The notes: generated by a model not told the origin, from the sequence alone. A stretch of 64,000 nt of DNA from Calycina herbarum (GCA_001414485.1 LLEY01000056.1:186001-250000), one strand, 5' to 3'; shown: positions 16,616-27,859, counted from the first letter of the stretch. Program-made: numbers and translations.

Positions 16616-16739
16616 AGTAATGGGGGGGACGGGGGGAAGGCGGTTATACTTTGAAAATTAGCTTGAGATTTGGGTTCGGTGATCTGTCGAAGTCCCTTTT
16701 ATTACAGGAGGGGGAGGGGGGAGACAGGAATAAATACTA

Positions 16740-16928
16740 GGTTCGTGCCTGCCCTACCTAGCTCGTTGTTCCAGCTATCTAGGGTAATTCAATGTAATTA
16801 CCCAGACATTTGGAGCAATTTGAAAAATTAACCCACGTGTTTTAGAACAATCAAGCTTTATTGTTTCAAAGCATTTAAGGCAATATTAAATTATACTAGA
16901 AAGCTAGAACATCGAGCTATTTACTGCC
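16740..16928. mobile_element. MITE-like element, family copy 1
   Basis: Inner inverted repeats of 34 bp (16759-16792 and 16886-16919) match at 28 of 34 positions; the shared core is TAGCTCGwTGTTCyAGCTwTCTAG. The reverse complement of 39243-39395 aligns to it and extends similarity outwards on both sides (GGTTCGyrCCTrCC on one, ATTTACTG on the other), so the mobile unit is larger than the inner arms. No coding capacity. Confidence 0.65.
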
Positions 16929-17152
16929 GCTTTCTTTTGTCACCGTGAGGGGGGATATTGAAGTTGGGTTGGCATGGGATGCGAAAGTCTAAAGGGGGAT
17001 TCCAAATGCCTTCCTTTCTCCACTCTAGGACATTACTTCAAGTATGCAAGATGGAGCGAAATGACAAAGGATTCTTCACTGGGGCATCACAAACTTCATA
17101 CTTGGTAAATTATAAGGCCCAATTCTCCAATGGAACTTTTGGGCAAAAATTG

Positions 17153-17497
17153 TTAGGCATTAAGTTCACTGATTACTAAATCTTTTACCATGTATGCTTT
17201 AATAGATATTCTAGATAGTTCACCTAACAGACGAGGATGAAGTGAGTGCTTTTGGTAAACAATAATAGTACAACATGTCATTTCAGTGCCGTGCGGGAAT
17301 TCACCGCAGCAATTTTTGCAATATTTACCACCCTTCATATCAATGAATGCACAGTCGGGAACTTTGCCCACTTTTGACAGCTTCAAGGAGCATGTGACGT
17401 AATGTTCAGAGCATAAATCAAGGACGTTTAAGTAGGCAAAAGAGTATTGAAGTATTGATTGAGAGTTAAAAGCTTGTTGTTTGAAGAGGGTGAGCAT
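17153..17497 (-). CDS. Small cysteine-rich hypothetical protein (doubtful)
   Basis: An ATG-initiated frame of 114 codons with eight cysteines in its middle third (CSEHYVTC, DC, YCKNCC, TCC). A TATATAAA sequence lies only about 7 bp upstream of the ATG, too close to act as a normal TATA box for it. There is no signal peptide and no recognised family. It could be an exon of a longer gene, a relic, or chance; it lies head-to-head with the F-box-like gene at 17638. Confidence 0.25.
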   Translation of the reverse strand: MLTLFKQQAFNSQSILQYSFAYLNVLDLCSEHYVTCSLKLSKVGKVPDCAFIDMKGGKYCKNCCGEFPHGTEMTCCTIIVYQKHSLHPRLLGELSRISIKAYMVKDLVISELNA

Positions 17498-17637
17498 AAG
17501 GCTTTATATACTGGTGCGCCTGGAGTCCCCACCGAGCTCGAGCTTGGCAGGAGCAGCATAAATACTTTCAAACTCTCCTCTGTACCAATAAGCCAAAACA
17601 ACCCAAATCAACAAAACACCACCACCCAGAAAACACC

Positions 17638-18976
17638 ATGGCACTGAACGCCAACAGAATATACCATGAGCTGGACTTGACATGGGCATTGAACTCAGCT
17701 TCCGACTTGAACGAAACCAGAAAGCTTTATTACAAGGAACCAACGACGAAAATCTCTGACCAAAAAACAAAAGAGCCCCCCTACGAAGTGCCAGTAGAGA
17801 TAATCCTCGATATGGTTGCTGCAGAGCCCATAGGAGAACACAACCCCATCGCTATCAATGCAAAACACCCAAAGACAAAAACGCTCCTTGCTTTTACAAG
17901 ATTATGCAAAGGCATCTTAAACCAAGCAAACCAGCATCTTTACACACAATGTCTGTAAATTAATTCTCTATGGCGTATCAAAGCCCTCAACTACACCCTG
18001 AATCGCATGCAGAAAGGTGTGTCAATGGTACCATCCAACACAATTATGTCTGCAACATCACTCTATCTAGCTGTTACTGGTTCAGACTGTGCAGCTTTCA
18101 CCCTTGTTGAGGAAAACCAAACTTGGCAAACTTGGGAGATGGTGTCTGAGATTGACACTCTCCTCAGAGTTCATCTATCAAAGTTCCTTACGAAGTGTGT
18201 GATCAACTTTCCCTTTGATCATTTTCTCGCGCCAAACAAACCTGGGACTTCTGTGGGTCTGTTCCTTGGGGCATTTGAAAGTCTTACTTCAATGGAGTCC
18301 TTCTTTTATATTCGTCCTTTTGTTAGCCTTTGGAGTTTACGGGATACCCCTTTCTTTTGGACCAAATGGCCGAATATCAAAGTACTGTATATTGACAGTG
18401 GAAGTGACATGGAATTCGGCGGCAACGAAAGCAACCAACTATGGCGACACTTGGGGAAGAAGGAATCTCTGGAAACGTTGATTCTCCGTGAGCCATATAG
18501 CTACGTTGATTATTATGTGGAGTGGAGTGGAGTCAATGGTTCCTTTAACATTGGCTTGAAAAGCGGATGGGGAGAAAATACGACACAACAATCTTGGGGA
18601 AGGCACTTGAATGTTTTTCTGGTGGACTCTCCCAACAACCCAAATAGGCATGAGGAAAAGAATGAGAAGCTTATGTCTATTCAGGATGTAATACAACCTG
18701 GCAAGTTCACTTTCTCTATAGTGCATACAGTGCATACATACTCTTACTCCTGGAGAAAATTATACTGATCCTGATTTTTGATATTTAGTTCTCAGGCCTC
18801 CAAAAGCAAAAGACAGTTCACGACTAACGTCTCGTGGTGTTTTTACTCATGATGTTAGCCTTCAAGAGAAACGTGAGAACATGACACGAAACTGGATTGT
18901 GGATTCGTTGGTGTCAGGTATACCAGTAGCAGAGTGGGCAACCAACAACAAATTTGATGCGAGTGTGTACCTCTAG
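17638..18976 (+). pseudogene. F-box-like gene, damaged
   Basis: An ATG at 17638 opens a frame whose residues about 48-106 look like a fungal F-box (VPVEIILDMVAAEP, then LLAFTRLCKGILNQANQHLY). The frame hits TAA at 17956-17958 but continues in the same frame through 18768 with coherent coding sequence (253 more codons from the next ATG at 18007). CAA-to-TAA, a single C-to-T change, would explain the stop. After TGA at 18766-18768 a related-looking C-terminal stretch (RPPKAKDSSRLTSRGVF) continues in another frame to TAG at 18974-18976. No intron removes these lesions cleanly. F-box proteins recruit substrates to SCF ubiquitin ligases; the substrate is unknown. It may instead be a real gene with odd splicing. 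Confidence 0.6.
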
Positions 18977-19735
18977 AGAAGAAGCACTAGATAGGTAATC
19001 AAGGGATTTTTTCCTCCTGATTTTAAGCGACTTGGAGAAACCATAGAAACATGATAATTCCGTCCCTTCTAATTAAATTCATCTTTTATTGTACTTTACG
19101 TGAGCCGCGCTGAGCGGCATTGTCTAAGAGCTAGTCAGAGGAAGTTTATTGAGATTGAACTCACTTACCTTATGAGCTGACGTTCTATTTTTTGGTGAGC
19201 CCTTACCAGGGGAGGCCTCCTTTTGTTGGGCGCTTTGGAAAGTTTTTTTTTTTTTGGAAAGGAAGGAACGAAGGAACGACCCGGTAGAAGGGTTTTTTCA
19301 ATCGCTCTTTCCCTGAACCCAAAAACCCGAACCTTAACACCTGACTATTTTGGCGTCAAGTCCAACCCTGAGTGACTTGGGGTCAATTTGAGTAGCTGAG
19401 TAGTTCTCCGCTGTCAACTCCCTGCTCCAATCTCGTCCCGTCACACTCAACAAGTTTTACCAATTTTCAATCGTGAATATGGCATTCGTGGGGAGGTTCA
19501 TGGTAATGGTACAATTGATTTTTTAAGTTTCTTACATGTAATTTGCTCAAATGTGCGAGGCTCCAACTGAATCGCAACTGAGGAGTAGAGGTGTACGACT
19601 GACTAAAAATAGGAAAAGGGGGCGAAGGTTTCAGTAATATGACAGCGGAAATGTCTTGTTCAAATCTACCATCGCCAATATAATACATTGTCATACAACA
19701 TCCAAACTCAGAAGGCTATTTTTACACACAATTTT
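18977..19735. other. Intergenic between F-box-like relic and NAM9
   Basis: Contains a T-tract near 19242-19256 followed by GGAAAGGAAGGAACGAAGGAACGA-like sequence and the 3' region of the minus-strand gene ending at 19736. No gene seen. Confidence 0.55.
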
Positions 19736-21201
19736 CTACCTCCTCCTCAGATACCAAGTATATGCCAACTGCATAGTATCATAAGCAAACGGTGTAGGTA
19801 CCTCTGACAAACCCGGTCTTGCAACAGGATGTCTCAGATATACCGCTGAACAGATTTTGTGATTGACTTCCAAGTATCGAGGAATGAATGCAAAGGCACT
19901 CATGTACGGTCTTGGAGCCCAAGGTGTTGCGTATGGCTTGGACTCATCAACTGGGTTTTGTCGAGCGCGTAGAATAGCTCTTCGCATCCTAGATTCAGCA
20001 TCTTTGACCTTATCCGGGACTTTTGATGTGGTAGAGGGTGTGGTGGATGGGGTTGAAGGTACGGCAGCAACTGAGGTTCCGGGTTTCTCAGTAGGTTTGG
20101 CTTTTTGGGCTGTGAGGGCAAGACGAGCAACGAGCCCTGAGAGATCCTCCTCGAGATCATCAACAGGCTTTCTGTTGACCTGGGCCATTGTCTGTCGTAC
20201 ATCCTTGACGAATTTCCGTAGCTCCTGCTTACGTTTCGCTGATGGGGGAGCCTTCTTGTTCTCCATCATGATTTGGACTTGCTTTACCAGCTCTTGTAGA
20301 TCAGCTCTTCGCTGCTTCCTCGTCTCCTTGTCGTCCAAAGGTGTAAATGATCCTCGAGATCCCTTCAAGCTTGATGGGTCATCGGAAGGAACAGGTTTGG
20401 CAGTCGCTCGTTTTACGGCCTCCTCTCTAGCAGTGGCCCTTCTCTCATGCCGTCTGATGTGTATCAACCTTTTTGCCTTTCTCTTCTCACGACCTTCTCG
20501 GATCTGCTCGGGTGATTTGCTTGCACCGGTTGCATATAGAACTCGTTCGGGCTCAACTTGGAACATATCACCAGGGTTGAGGAGATATCCAGGATATGGC
20601 ATCTAAGAAGCAATTAACATGCATGTATCGTGAGCACTGAGAGACATCTCATACCTTCTTTCCATTGACTTTTACGCCCCCGTGGGTCACGAATTGCCTC
20701 GCCTGCCTTGCACTGCTGGCAAACAATGCCCGGAAGATGGCTACATCTAGACGTCGTTCGATTGGTGCATAGGTCATTGACATGTATGGTACTCGTCGTG
20801 CTGGCATCTCGTGGTTTTGTAGTTTCTCACTAGGGGCCCTTTCCACGCCAGAACCTCTCCCAGCAGCTTGTTCCGAGCCATCGTAACGTCCCAAGTATCT
20901 GTGATCCATCGGGATCACGGCATTCAACCGAGAGTCAAACATCCGCTGCCATTGCTTCTCCCGAATCTGTTCTCCGTGGTATGCTCGAGATGCTGATTTC
21001 GAGGCCCATTTCTGCTGGAAGAAGGTGCCAAAGTTCGGACGCGCCTTTAATCGACTGAGGTTGTAGAGATTGTATTTGTTCCATGTCATGCGAAATTTCT
21101 AAAAGAAAGGGGAAAGTCAGCAATTGGTCTGGGTTTCGTCACAGAATATAGAATTGAGAGCTCACCACTCGCTTGAGGCCATGAAAGCGTTTTCTTGTCA
21201 T
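19736..21201 (-). CDS. NAM9: Mitochondrial small-subunit ribosomal protein uS4m
   Basis: Three exons on the minus strand (21201-21166, 21098-20655, 20602-19736; introns 67 and 52 bp) give 448 aa. The N-terminus [20 protein letters not shown] is basic and spans the first splice. The S4 RNA-binding domain is visible across the second splice: [33 protein letters not shown], then [17 protein letters not shown] long charged, mostly fungal-specific extension follows, ending in YLRRR. uS4m is a primary 16S-type rRNA-binding protein of the mitochondrial small subunit; yeast Nam9 is of similar size. The 12-codon first exon would be missed by single-frame views. It is divergent from LHP1 with about 508 bp between start codons. 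Confidence 0.9.
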
Positions 21202-21709
21202 AATGGCGGTTTGGAGAGGTTGATGTTATTGTGATCTCAAAGAGCTCACACCTGAGTTCACTCCAGTTTGGTTGTTCTTGCACCAGCACCAAAATTATTC
21301 GCCGACTAGCCGACGCTAGTAGGCACGGACGTAAAGTGCAAGACTTTGCGCTTAAAGCTCTCCACTCCGACTTTTTCCTCCCCAGCTTTGGACAGCTTCC
21401 AATCGGGAACACATTTTTTCCTAAACAGAAAATTACGAAGTCGCAAAGATATCTGGAGTGGCATTGATCAGATCTTGCAATTCACGTAAGTTTTGCCTCT
21501 CTAGCCCTATCCGAAAGTCAAGAATTGCCCCTCTAAAACATTCTGGCCCAGCCTTTTCACCCCGCCATCTTATCGAGTCACCTCAAAATTCAGAGTCACC
21601 TTCAGACGAGTCAATAAAGTCGACGCACCTACAAAAACTACTTTGACTGATCGCTCTACATTCATACTCATCCCAAGATTGCCCCCGGCGCAAAATTCCT
21701 TCAATTGCA
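21202..21709. promoter_or_regulatory. Shared divergent promoter region NAM9 / LHP1
   Basis: A 508-bp interval between two start codons reading outwards. No other frame is supported. No specific factor site was identified with confidence. Confidence 0.6.
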
Positions 21710-23249
21710 ATGTCGGACGTTCCAGTCGACAACACTGCGCCTGAAGCAGTCGCAACTTCTGGCACCAACGAGCAAACCAAGCCCGAGGCCGTTGAGGCAA
21801 CCATCCCCTCTGATAAGAAGGTCACGATGACCGATTCCGAGAACAAGGTGGTCGAGGATGCTCCTGCTAAGGCGGAAGAGAAGGCTGAGAAAGACGGTGA
21901 AGCTGCCCCGCCAAAGGAAGAATCTGGAGAAGAGAAGAAGCACTACGTAAAGCGCGAGAATTATAGCAAATATGATCCCTCCGTTTTGCCAAAGGACGAC
22001 GACCCAAAGAAGATCTGTGCCCAGGTATGGAACATCTTCACATTTTACAGCTTATAGCTCTGACATGTGCATGCTAGGTCGAGTTCTACTTCAGCGACTC
22101 AAATCTCCCCCAAGACGCCAACTTGTGGAACTTGACTGATGGCACATCCAACAAGCCCGTCCCAATCAAGGTACTTCACACATTTGGTCGTATGAGACGC
22201 TTCCAGCCTTATTCAGCAGTGGTATCTGCTCTGAGAAACAGCGTTTTCCTTGACGTCGTTGGTCCACAAGGCGAGGAGGGCGTCCAGCGAAAGGCTCCTT
22301 ATGACCCAGCCACTCGACAATCATCCAAGGTTGAAGCTAGAAGCATTTACGCCAAGGGCTTTGGTGAAGAGGAACCTAGCACTCAATTCGATATCGAAAC
22401 TTTCTTCGTTCCATTCGGCCCTACCAGATCAGTTCGCCTTCGTCGTTCTGATCAGGACAGACTCTTCAAAGGATCCGTTTTCGTTGAATTCCAGGACGAG
22501 GAAACTGCCCAAAAGTTCATGGATCTCGAAGACAAGCCAAAGTGGAAGGGCGAGGATTTGAAATATATGACCAAGGCTGCCTATTGTGACATGAAGCTCA
22601 AGGACATCCAAGACGGCAAAGTCGAGCCAAAAATCCAGACTCAACCATATCGTGGCAGAGGACGTGGTGGTAATCGTGGGGGTGACCGCGGCGGCAGAGG
22701 ACGTGGTGATTTTAAGAACCGTCGGGGCAACAAGGATGGCGATCGATCCGGTGGTCGAGACCGCGAAGACCGCGATCCAAATGATTGGAAGAAGAGACGT
22801 GAGGATGACAGAGCAAACGGATTCAAGGACGATCGCCGTGGTGGTAGAGGAAACCGAAATGGCCGAGGAGGTCGTGGTGGCAGAGACGGCAGAGACAACA
22901 GAAATGACAGAAACCGCGAGCGTGATGAGTCTGGGTACGATAATCCTTCCTTCATGGTCCAATGGATCACTAACCATGATTTAGTAATAAAGCCAACACT
23001 GAGACCAAGGCCGAAGTCAAGTCTGAAGGCAATGCCGAGGTCAAGGTTGAGCAACAATCCTCTCCAAATAGAAACAAGCAATCCCGCGATGAAGACGGAG
23101 CACCAGCAGAGGCACCAGCATCGAAGAAGGTTGACATCAAGGCTGAGCAATCCTCTCCAAATGGAAAGAAGCGCTCTCGTGAAGAGGACGGGGCACCAGC
23201 AGAAGCACCAGCACCAAAGAAGGTCGACGCCAAGCCAGAAGCATCATGA
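21710..23249 (+). CDS. LHP1: La-domain RNA-binding protein (Lhp1)
   Basis: Three exons (21710-22024, 22078-22934, 22985-23249) give 478 aa. La proteins bind the 3' oligo-U tail of new RNA polymerase III transcripts and help tRNA maturation. An acidic N-terminal tail is followed by the La motif (KICAQVEFYFSDSNLPQDAN... to NSVFLDVVG, about residues 100-170) and an RRM (ARSIYAKGF... KGSVFVEFQDEETAQKFM, about 205-280). The C-terminal half is an RGG/RDR-rich basic tail, then two near-identical repeats of the form EQSSPNxxKxSRxEDGAPAEAP-KKVD. The last intron (50 bp, CTAAC branch) is essential: without it the C-terminal repeats are read in the wrong frame. The two C-terminal repeats (about 35 aa each) suggest a recent internal duplication. 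Confidence 0.93.
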
Positions 23250-26039
23250 TACCCAATTATGTTTTTTCACTACTCGGATCCGTTCTCTCAAAACTGCACG
23301 AATGGATGCATTATATGGTTGTATCAATTGGCGTTTTATGGCATGGTGGGTTGGGTCTGTCATTTCTGCTAACCTTTTCGGACTACACTTGTTCTCTTCC
23401 TTATTCGATCTCCAGGAAATGCATTTACTGGTTTGCTGGGAAAATGTCTTCATTTACTCGGGCTCATGTATGAAGTGCTTATTACTCTTTGGAGGCTAGT
23501 GGTTACTAGTTTCTTTGCACTCTGTGATAAAGGTCGTTCTGTGGGCGCACCTTGGTGTTTGTTCTACAGGAACAAACACAACGTGTCTATAACTCCTCAT
23601 CACAGACCAAAAATGAAAATATATCTGGAAAAAAGTGCAGGTGTAATTTGAATTCCGTGCTCGTGACTCGTACCATGCCCATAAGCTTCGGAAGCTCCTA
23701 GACTAGGGTACATTAAGTTTATCATTTTCTGCCACCTTTGTTTACATGAACGATCTTGGGGAATTGTAATTACTGGTTTCTTGCGACAATGTACCCCATA
23801 CTTGGCCTCAGGTAGGTTTATGCTAGTGGATTAGTCTCTATATTTATATATGTGTGCTAGGTGTTTGTTCTTGCGAACAAGCACACTGGACCTATATCAT
23901 AGCTATTGAACAGGCCATTGACGACTGATATGTTGACCAGCGCCGCCTAGCTAGTCTTTTATTTGAACTATGCAACTCAGGTGAGCCAGCAACCATTTTC
24001 TTAAATTTTAGACTTAACAAGTATAGCTTAAAAGAGATCAATTCGTAATTCGCGCCTTTGTGGTCTGTTGGTCCATTCTCCTTTCCTCTTGTATAAGTTG
24101 AAAATACTTAGAATAGGACGAACTCGATAGTGTTGGTGGAGAGGAGAGCAAAGGAGAGCAGATGCCATTACTGTCCAACTCTTAAAAATGTTATGCATTT
24201 CTGCCTACAACACACTGATTTTGTAACACAAATTTTCGAGGGCGAGAAAGCGTAGGACCTCCGACCTTCAAATTTCTGTAATGTTGAATGCCCGTTTCCT
24301 CTAAGTGTTATAAGTATTGAAATTAACGAGCCCATGGTTGGAAAACCCAGAAGATAGGAAGCCACCTTCAAGATGGTAAACTCATAATCCCTGTGGAAGG
24401 ATCAAATGTATGCTGTGCTCCCAACCTAGGAATTGCTTTTACATGGGTCGTTAATCCTATTTCATGTCACTTGTACTCAACCGGCCTCTGAAGAAAAAAA
24501 AAATACAGGCAGCACATCCATGAGTACCGCGCAGTCTCAACCCTCAACGAGGACACTTCGAAACAAATTCTTTGCAATCTACTTCAGCGTTGATAAGCCC
24601 TGGTTATCTCGAAAAATTACCCTCATGTATGAGATGTCAGACAAACAATTTAGCGAACAGAGATACATTGGAGTTCGCGGATAGTCAGGCAGAGTCTTAA
24701 ACTGAAAAATGTGCATTGATGTGAAGTCTATCAATGTAGGCCCATCGAGTCCTCTAGTTCTCTCGAGTGTTTACCGCAGAGCAAGAAGTTGACAAATTGA
24801 AAGAGGGACTACTAGGCAGGAAGGGGGAGGAGCATGACTACACCACCATACCCCCCTGAAGAAGTATATAGTCGCCGAGGAGATTTTAGGTGGTATGTAT
24901 GGGCATAAAAGTTCGAGACAACGCTGTCCATGGTTCCCAAAAAGTGCGAGAAGCTAATGGAAATCAACTAAGGAAGCCAATGCTGGGGTTCGTATGCTGT
25001 CCAAGGGGTTTCAATTTCCAATTTCTTTCTGTAGCTTTCTCTTCTTACCGTTCTTGGTGTCATGTTTGTGGTTGTATGGCTGTTCAGAATAAGCGGTGCA
25101 GATTTGCACAATTCTTTTGTGCCCCCTTTGCTTTTTGTTAGCCTAGTTACTCTTGCAATGGGAGTCGCGCAGTTCTTGGAAGATGTGTAAATGACGAGCG
25201 TTGACTGCGTATTTTATCAGATATTCTTGCAATAACTTACAAAAACAGTTTGCATAGTCGACAAATGGAGTTCATGATTCTTGACCTAGTGCGCAATACT
25301 AATTTCCACTGATTTATAAAGGCAAAGTCCAATAGTGAGTGGGGTTGAGTGATACAACCTTTACAATCGAACAAGTTAACTTTCTTCAGCTGTATGAATA
25401 ATTGTTTACAGAGTGGTTGGCTATATTTTGTAGCAAGTTGATGCTATTGTTTTTGTCCAGCACTAGAACGGCGAGGAAAATTAAACATGGAAGGGAATAA
25501 TTGACAACACAAATAACAGCAGAATAGAAGCAGAAAAAGACAAAATCGACACCAAAAGTTCAACGCCATAACAGCAGCCGCTTAGCCTTGCAAAGTGTTG
25601 TTAATGACAGTCACCCGTAACACCTAACCACGCAGATTGTCAAATCTTGCCCATGGCCATTGGAACGATATACGCAAAAAAGAATATGAAGGTCAAAAGT
25701 GAGTCTTGAATCTCAACTCACAACTAAAGACACTTGCCCAAGGAATTCCCATTTTCACTAGGTATCGCTGCCCAACCGAGCCCAACGGAACCGTCTCATA
25801 ACCGGAGCCACAAATCACTGTCCAATAAGCAGAAGATATCCGATAGTATTTCGATTGCCGGAGACGAATCTATCCCATTCCATTTACAACGCCCTAGATA
25901 TGTACAGTCCACCCGAAAAGCCCTCCCTTATGATGAGGAGGATGAATCGTTCTTTTGTGCCTTCTCGTGTTCGATGATTTGCTTGCTCCAGCTATTGACC
26001 CGTTAGAATATATGCTTCCGACATCTCGATGTGGGTCAC
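23250..26039. other. 2.8-kb gene-poor stretch
   Basis: No supported gene. Two similar hairpins about 306 bp apart (23555-23579, 23861-23884) sit in a weakly duplicated segment. The remainder is AT-rich with short frames only. The right end (about 25700-26039) is the 3' region of the minus-strand small gene; a 90-codon plus-strand frame there (25734-26006) starts with TTG and has no family support. Confidence 0.55.
23555..23884. repeat. Pair of direct copies of a 10-bp-arm hairpin
   Basis: Copy 1: GTGTTTGTTC (23555-23564), 5-base loop, GAACAAACAC (23570-23579), perfect arms. Copy 2: GTGTTTGTTC (23861-23870), 4-base loop, GAACAAGCAC (23875-23884), one G-T mismatch. Upstream of each is a related phrase (GTTACTAGTTTCTTTGC and ATTACTGGTTTCTTGCG), so this looks like a decayed direct duplication. 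Confidence 0.6.
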
Positions 26040-26366
26040 CTACAATCTGCTTGGGAAAAATCGGCCTTGCTCAGGGAATTTATGTCGGTGTTCCCTCTGA
26101 GCGCTCAAGTTCCACATCATTGCCGTGATTCCAACAATACATGCTCCCATGATTGCTGTGTTGACCTTCCAATTTGAGGGTTGAGAGTACCAGCCACCTG
26201 CCGGAGACCAGACATGCTTGGGGTATCTGTTTTTCGAGGTTAGCAGGTGCTTCGGAGCTCTCTGCGCTGCGCTTCGTGTGCCATTGACTTACGGAATTTT
26301 GCCGCCGCCGCCCTAGAAACTGTTAGCATGAAATTCAATTAGGATCCGCAAGGTAGGACTTACCAT
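26040..26366 (-). CDS. 69-aa single-span protein, probably mitochondrial inner membrane
   Basis: Three exons on the minus strand: the first is the ATG alone (26366-26364), the second 20 bp (26312-26293), the third 187 bp (26226-26040); introns 51 and 66 bp with GTAAGT donors. The product begins MGGGGKIPYPKHVWSPAGGW, has one hydrophobic span (about residues 30-48, TAIMGACIVGITAMMW) and ends KFPEQGRFFPSRL. Small size, a G/P/W-rich N-terminus and one span resemble fungal accessory subunits of mitochondrial NADH:ubiquinone oxidoreductase, but I cannot name the subunit. It shares a 269-bp divergent promoter with mitoribosomal mL44, which supports a mitochondrial role. Both splice junctions keep phase, which makes the hand-built model convincing. 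Confidence 0.75.
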
Positions 26367-26635
26367 TTTGAATCAATTGCTCAAATGCGCGTTACTATTC
26401 TGGTTCTGGAGCTTGAGTTGTCGTCCGGCATGAACGAATGGCAATGTCCGGCTACATTAGCGTCTGAGCCGTAGATAACCTGAGGCACCGAATGATCACA
26501 CGGAAGTTGGTCTAAGAAATTTTGGGTAGGGGACGGACCTCGAACAAACGAACTCGACAACGCCAACACCAATTCCCCGAAAGACGCCTCTCCTGTGTCA
26601 CGCGCAGCTCGAGAAGAAGAGGAGGGTTCAATTCG
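26367..26635. promoter_or_regulatory. Shared divergent promoter, small membrane protein / mL44
   Basis: 269 bp between outward-facing start codons of two putative nuclear-encoded mitochondrial proteins. The plus frame is open upstream to 26522 but begins without an ATG until 26636. Confidence 0.6.
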
Positions 26636-27859
26636 ATGTCGATGAAGAGATTACGGTTGGAGAGGTGGAGCGGGCAATTGTTCACTACCCCCAGGAGGAC
26701 CACAAGCAGAGCTCCTTGCTGTTTACGGCAGCAAGAATGTCTAGCTAGGAGTACGCCACGGCCATTCTCATCATCTGCAACTCGATTTGCAGCGGCAAGC
26801 AAACACGAAGAGATTGAATACGAAGACGGGGAGATACTGGAGGAAGAAGTGAAATTACCACCAAAACCATCTACACCATCATTCGACTCCCCAAAACCTT
26901 TAAGAACTTCCTCGAAACTCGGAGCTCTCCATGCTCGTCTTAGACTGCCTGCACAACTCCCTCAGCAAACTCTTGCGCGAACCTTAATCGATCCTTCAGC
27001 AAATTCGAATCCAGATTACAATAATGCTACCCTCGCCCAACTCGGGGGCTCTATAATTGCCTTTCACGTCTCAGAATGGCTCTTGGTTACCTACCCACGG
27101 TTACCAATGACGGTTTTGTTTGCAGCATCATATGCCTACAGCGGGCCCAAAACTCTTCAATTGATCGGGAAAGAATGGGGCGTGGAACCAGCAGCAGCTC
27201 CAGGGGCTGAAGTTGACCCAGGTTTCTTACAATTCCAAAAACTTGCACCAGGAACGGAGTTGGATACACAAGATCAAAAGGGAGCCACACGACGTGATAA
27301 AGTTTACTTCCGAAGGGGGATCAGCAGCAGAGTGGTATACGATGATGAATTCGGGGACATAATTCCTAAAAAGGAGGACCAAGCCGCACCTCTACCCACC
27401 GAAGAGGCATATGCCGGTTTTGTCAAGGCTGTGGTGGGCGCAATACAGCTCCACGGTGGTCGAGAAGAGGCAAAGGCATTTGTCAAAGCCCATATACTCT
27501 CCCGTCACCTCGCCATCGCCAGTCTTTTCCAATTCCAAGAGCCAGTCAGGGAATTGTCTCGTCTATGTGCGAGAGAGGGATTCGAACACCCTGTTGCACG
27601 AATACTGAGCGAGACAGGTAGACTGAGTAGGCATCCTGTATTCGTGGTTGGGATTTTCAGTGGAAAGGATAAATTAGGAGAAGGGTCAGGGGCGAGTTTG
27701 CAGGAGGCACGAACGAGAGCTGCTGTCGCCACTCTGAAGGCATGGTATCTTTACAGTCCCGGGAAGGATGTGAGAGTACCAAGTGACATGGAAGACGAGA
27801 CAGTGAACCCTGTGGAGTGGGAGCCTGTACACATCGACATGGGCGAGGTTATACACTAG
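26636..27859 (+). CDS. MRPL3: Mitochondrial large-subunit ribosomal protein mL44
   Basis: Intronless, 407 aa from the first in-frame ATG (26636); the frame is open for 38 codons further upstream but has no ATG there. Residues 1-50 are rich in Arg, Ser and Thr with almost no acids, a mitochondrial presequence ending near RPFSSSATRF. The middle resembles an RNase III fold (LAQLGGSIIAFHVSEWLL, YAGFVKAVVGAIQLHGG) as in mL44/Mrpl3, where the fold is structural and not expected to cleave RNA. A C-terminal double-stranded-RNA-binding domain is visible (HPVFVVGIFSGKDKLGEG, ASLQEARTRAAVATLKAWYL). Length agrees with yeast Mrpl3. Confidence 0.88.
   Translation: MSMKRLRLERWSGQLFTTPRRTTSRAPCCLRQQECLARSTPRPFSSSATRFAAASKHEEIEYEDGEILEEEVKLPPKPSTPSFDSPKPLRTSSKLGALHARLRLPAQLPQQTLARTLIDPSANSNPDYNNATLAQLGGSIIAFHVSEWLLVTYPRLPMTVLFAASYAYSGPKTLQLIGKEWGVEPAAAPGAEVDPGFLQFQKLAPGTELDTQDQKGATRRDKVYFRRGISSRVVYDDEFGDIIPKKEDQAAPLPTEEAYAGFVKAVVGAIQLHGGREEAKAFVKAHILSRHLAIASLFQFQEPVRELSRLCAREGFEHPVARILSETGRLSRHPVFVVGIFSGKDKLGEGSGASLQEARTRAAVATLKAWYLYSPGKDVRVPSDMEDETVNPVEWEPVHIDMGEVIH

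Larger units (their letters stand above)
16262..17637. other. Intergenic with tandem repeats and a MITE-family copy
   Basis: Contains three 22-bp tandem units (16550-16615), a dispersed inverted-repeat element (16740-16928) and a Cys-rich small frame on the minus strand (17153-17497). Just before 17638 is the leader of the F-box-like gene. Nothing else is recognised. Confidence 0.6.

Noticed and set aside
22429..22977. 182-codon frame on the minus strand
   Set aside because: Shadow of the LHP1 RRM and RGG-rich region; repetitive codons keep the antisense frame open.
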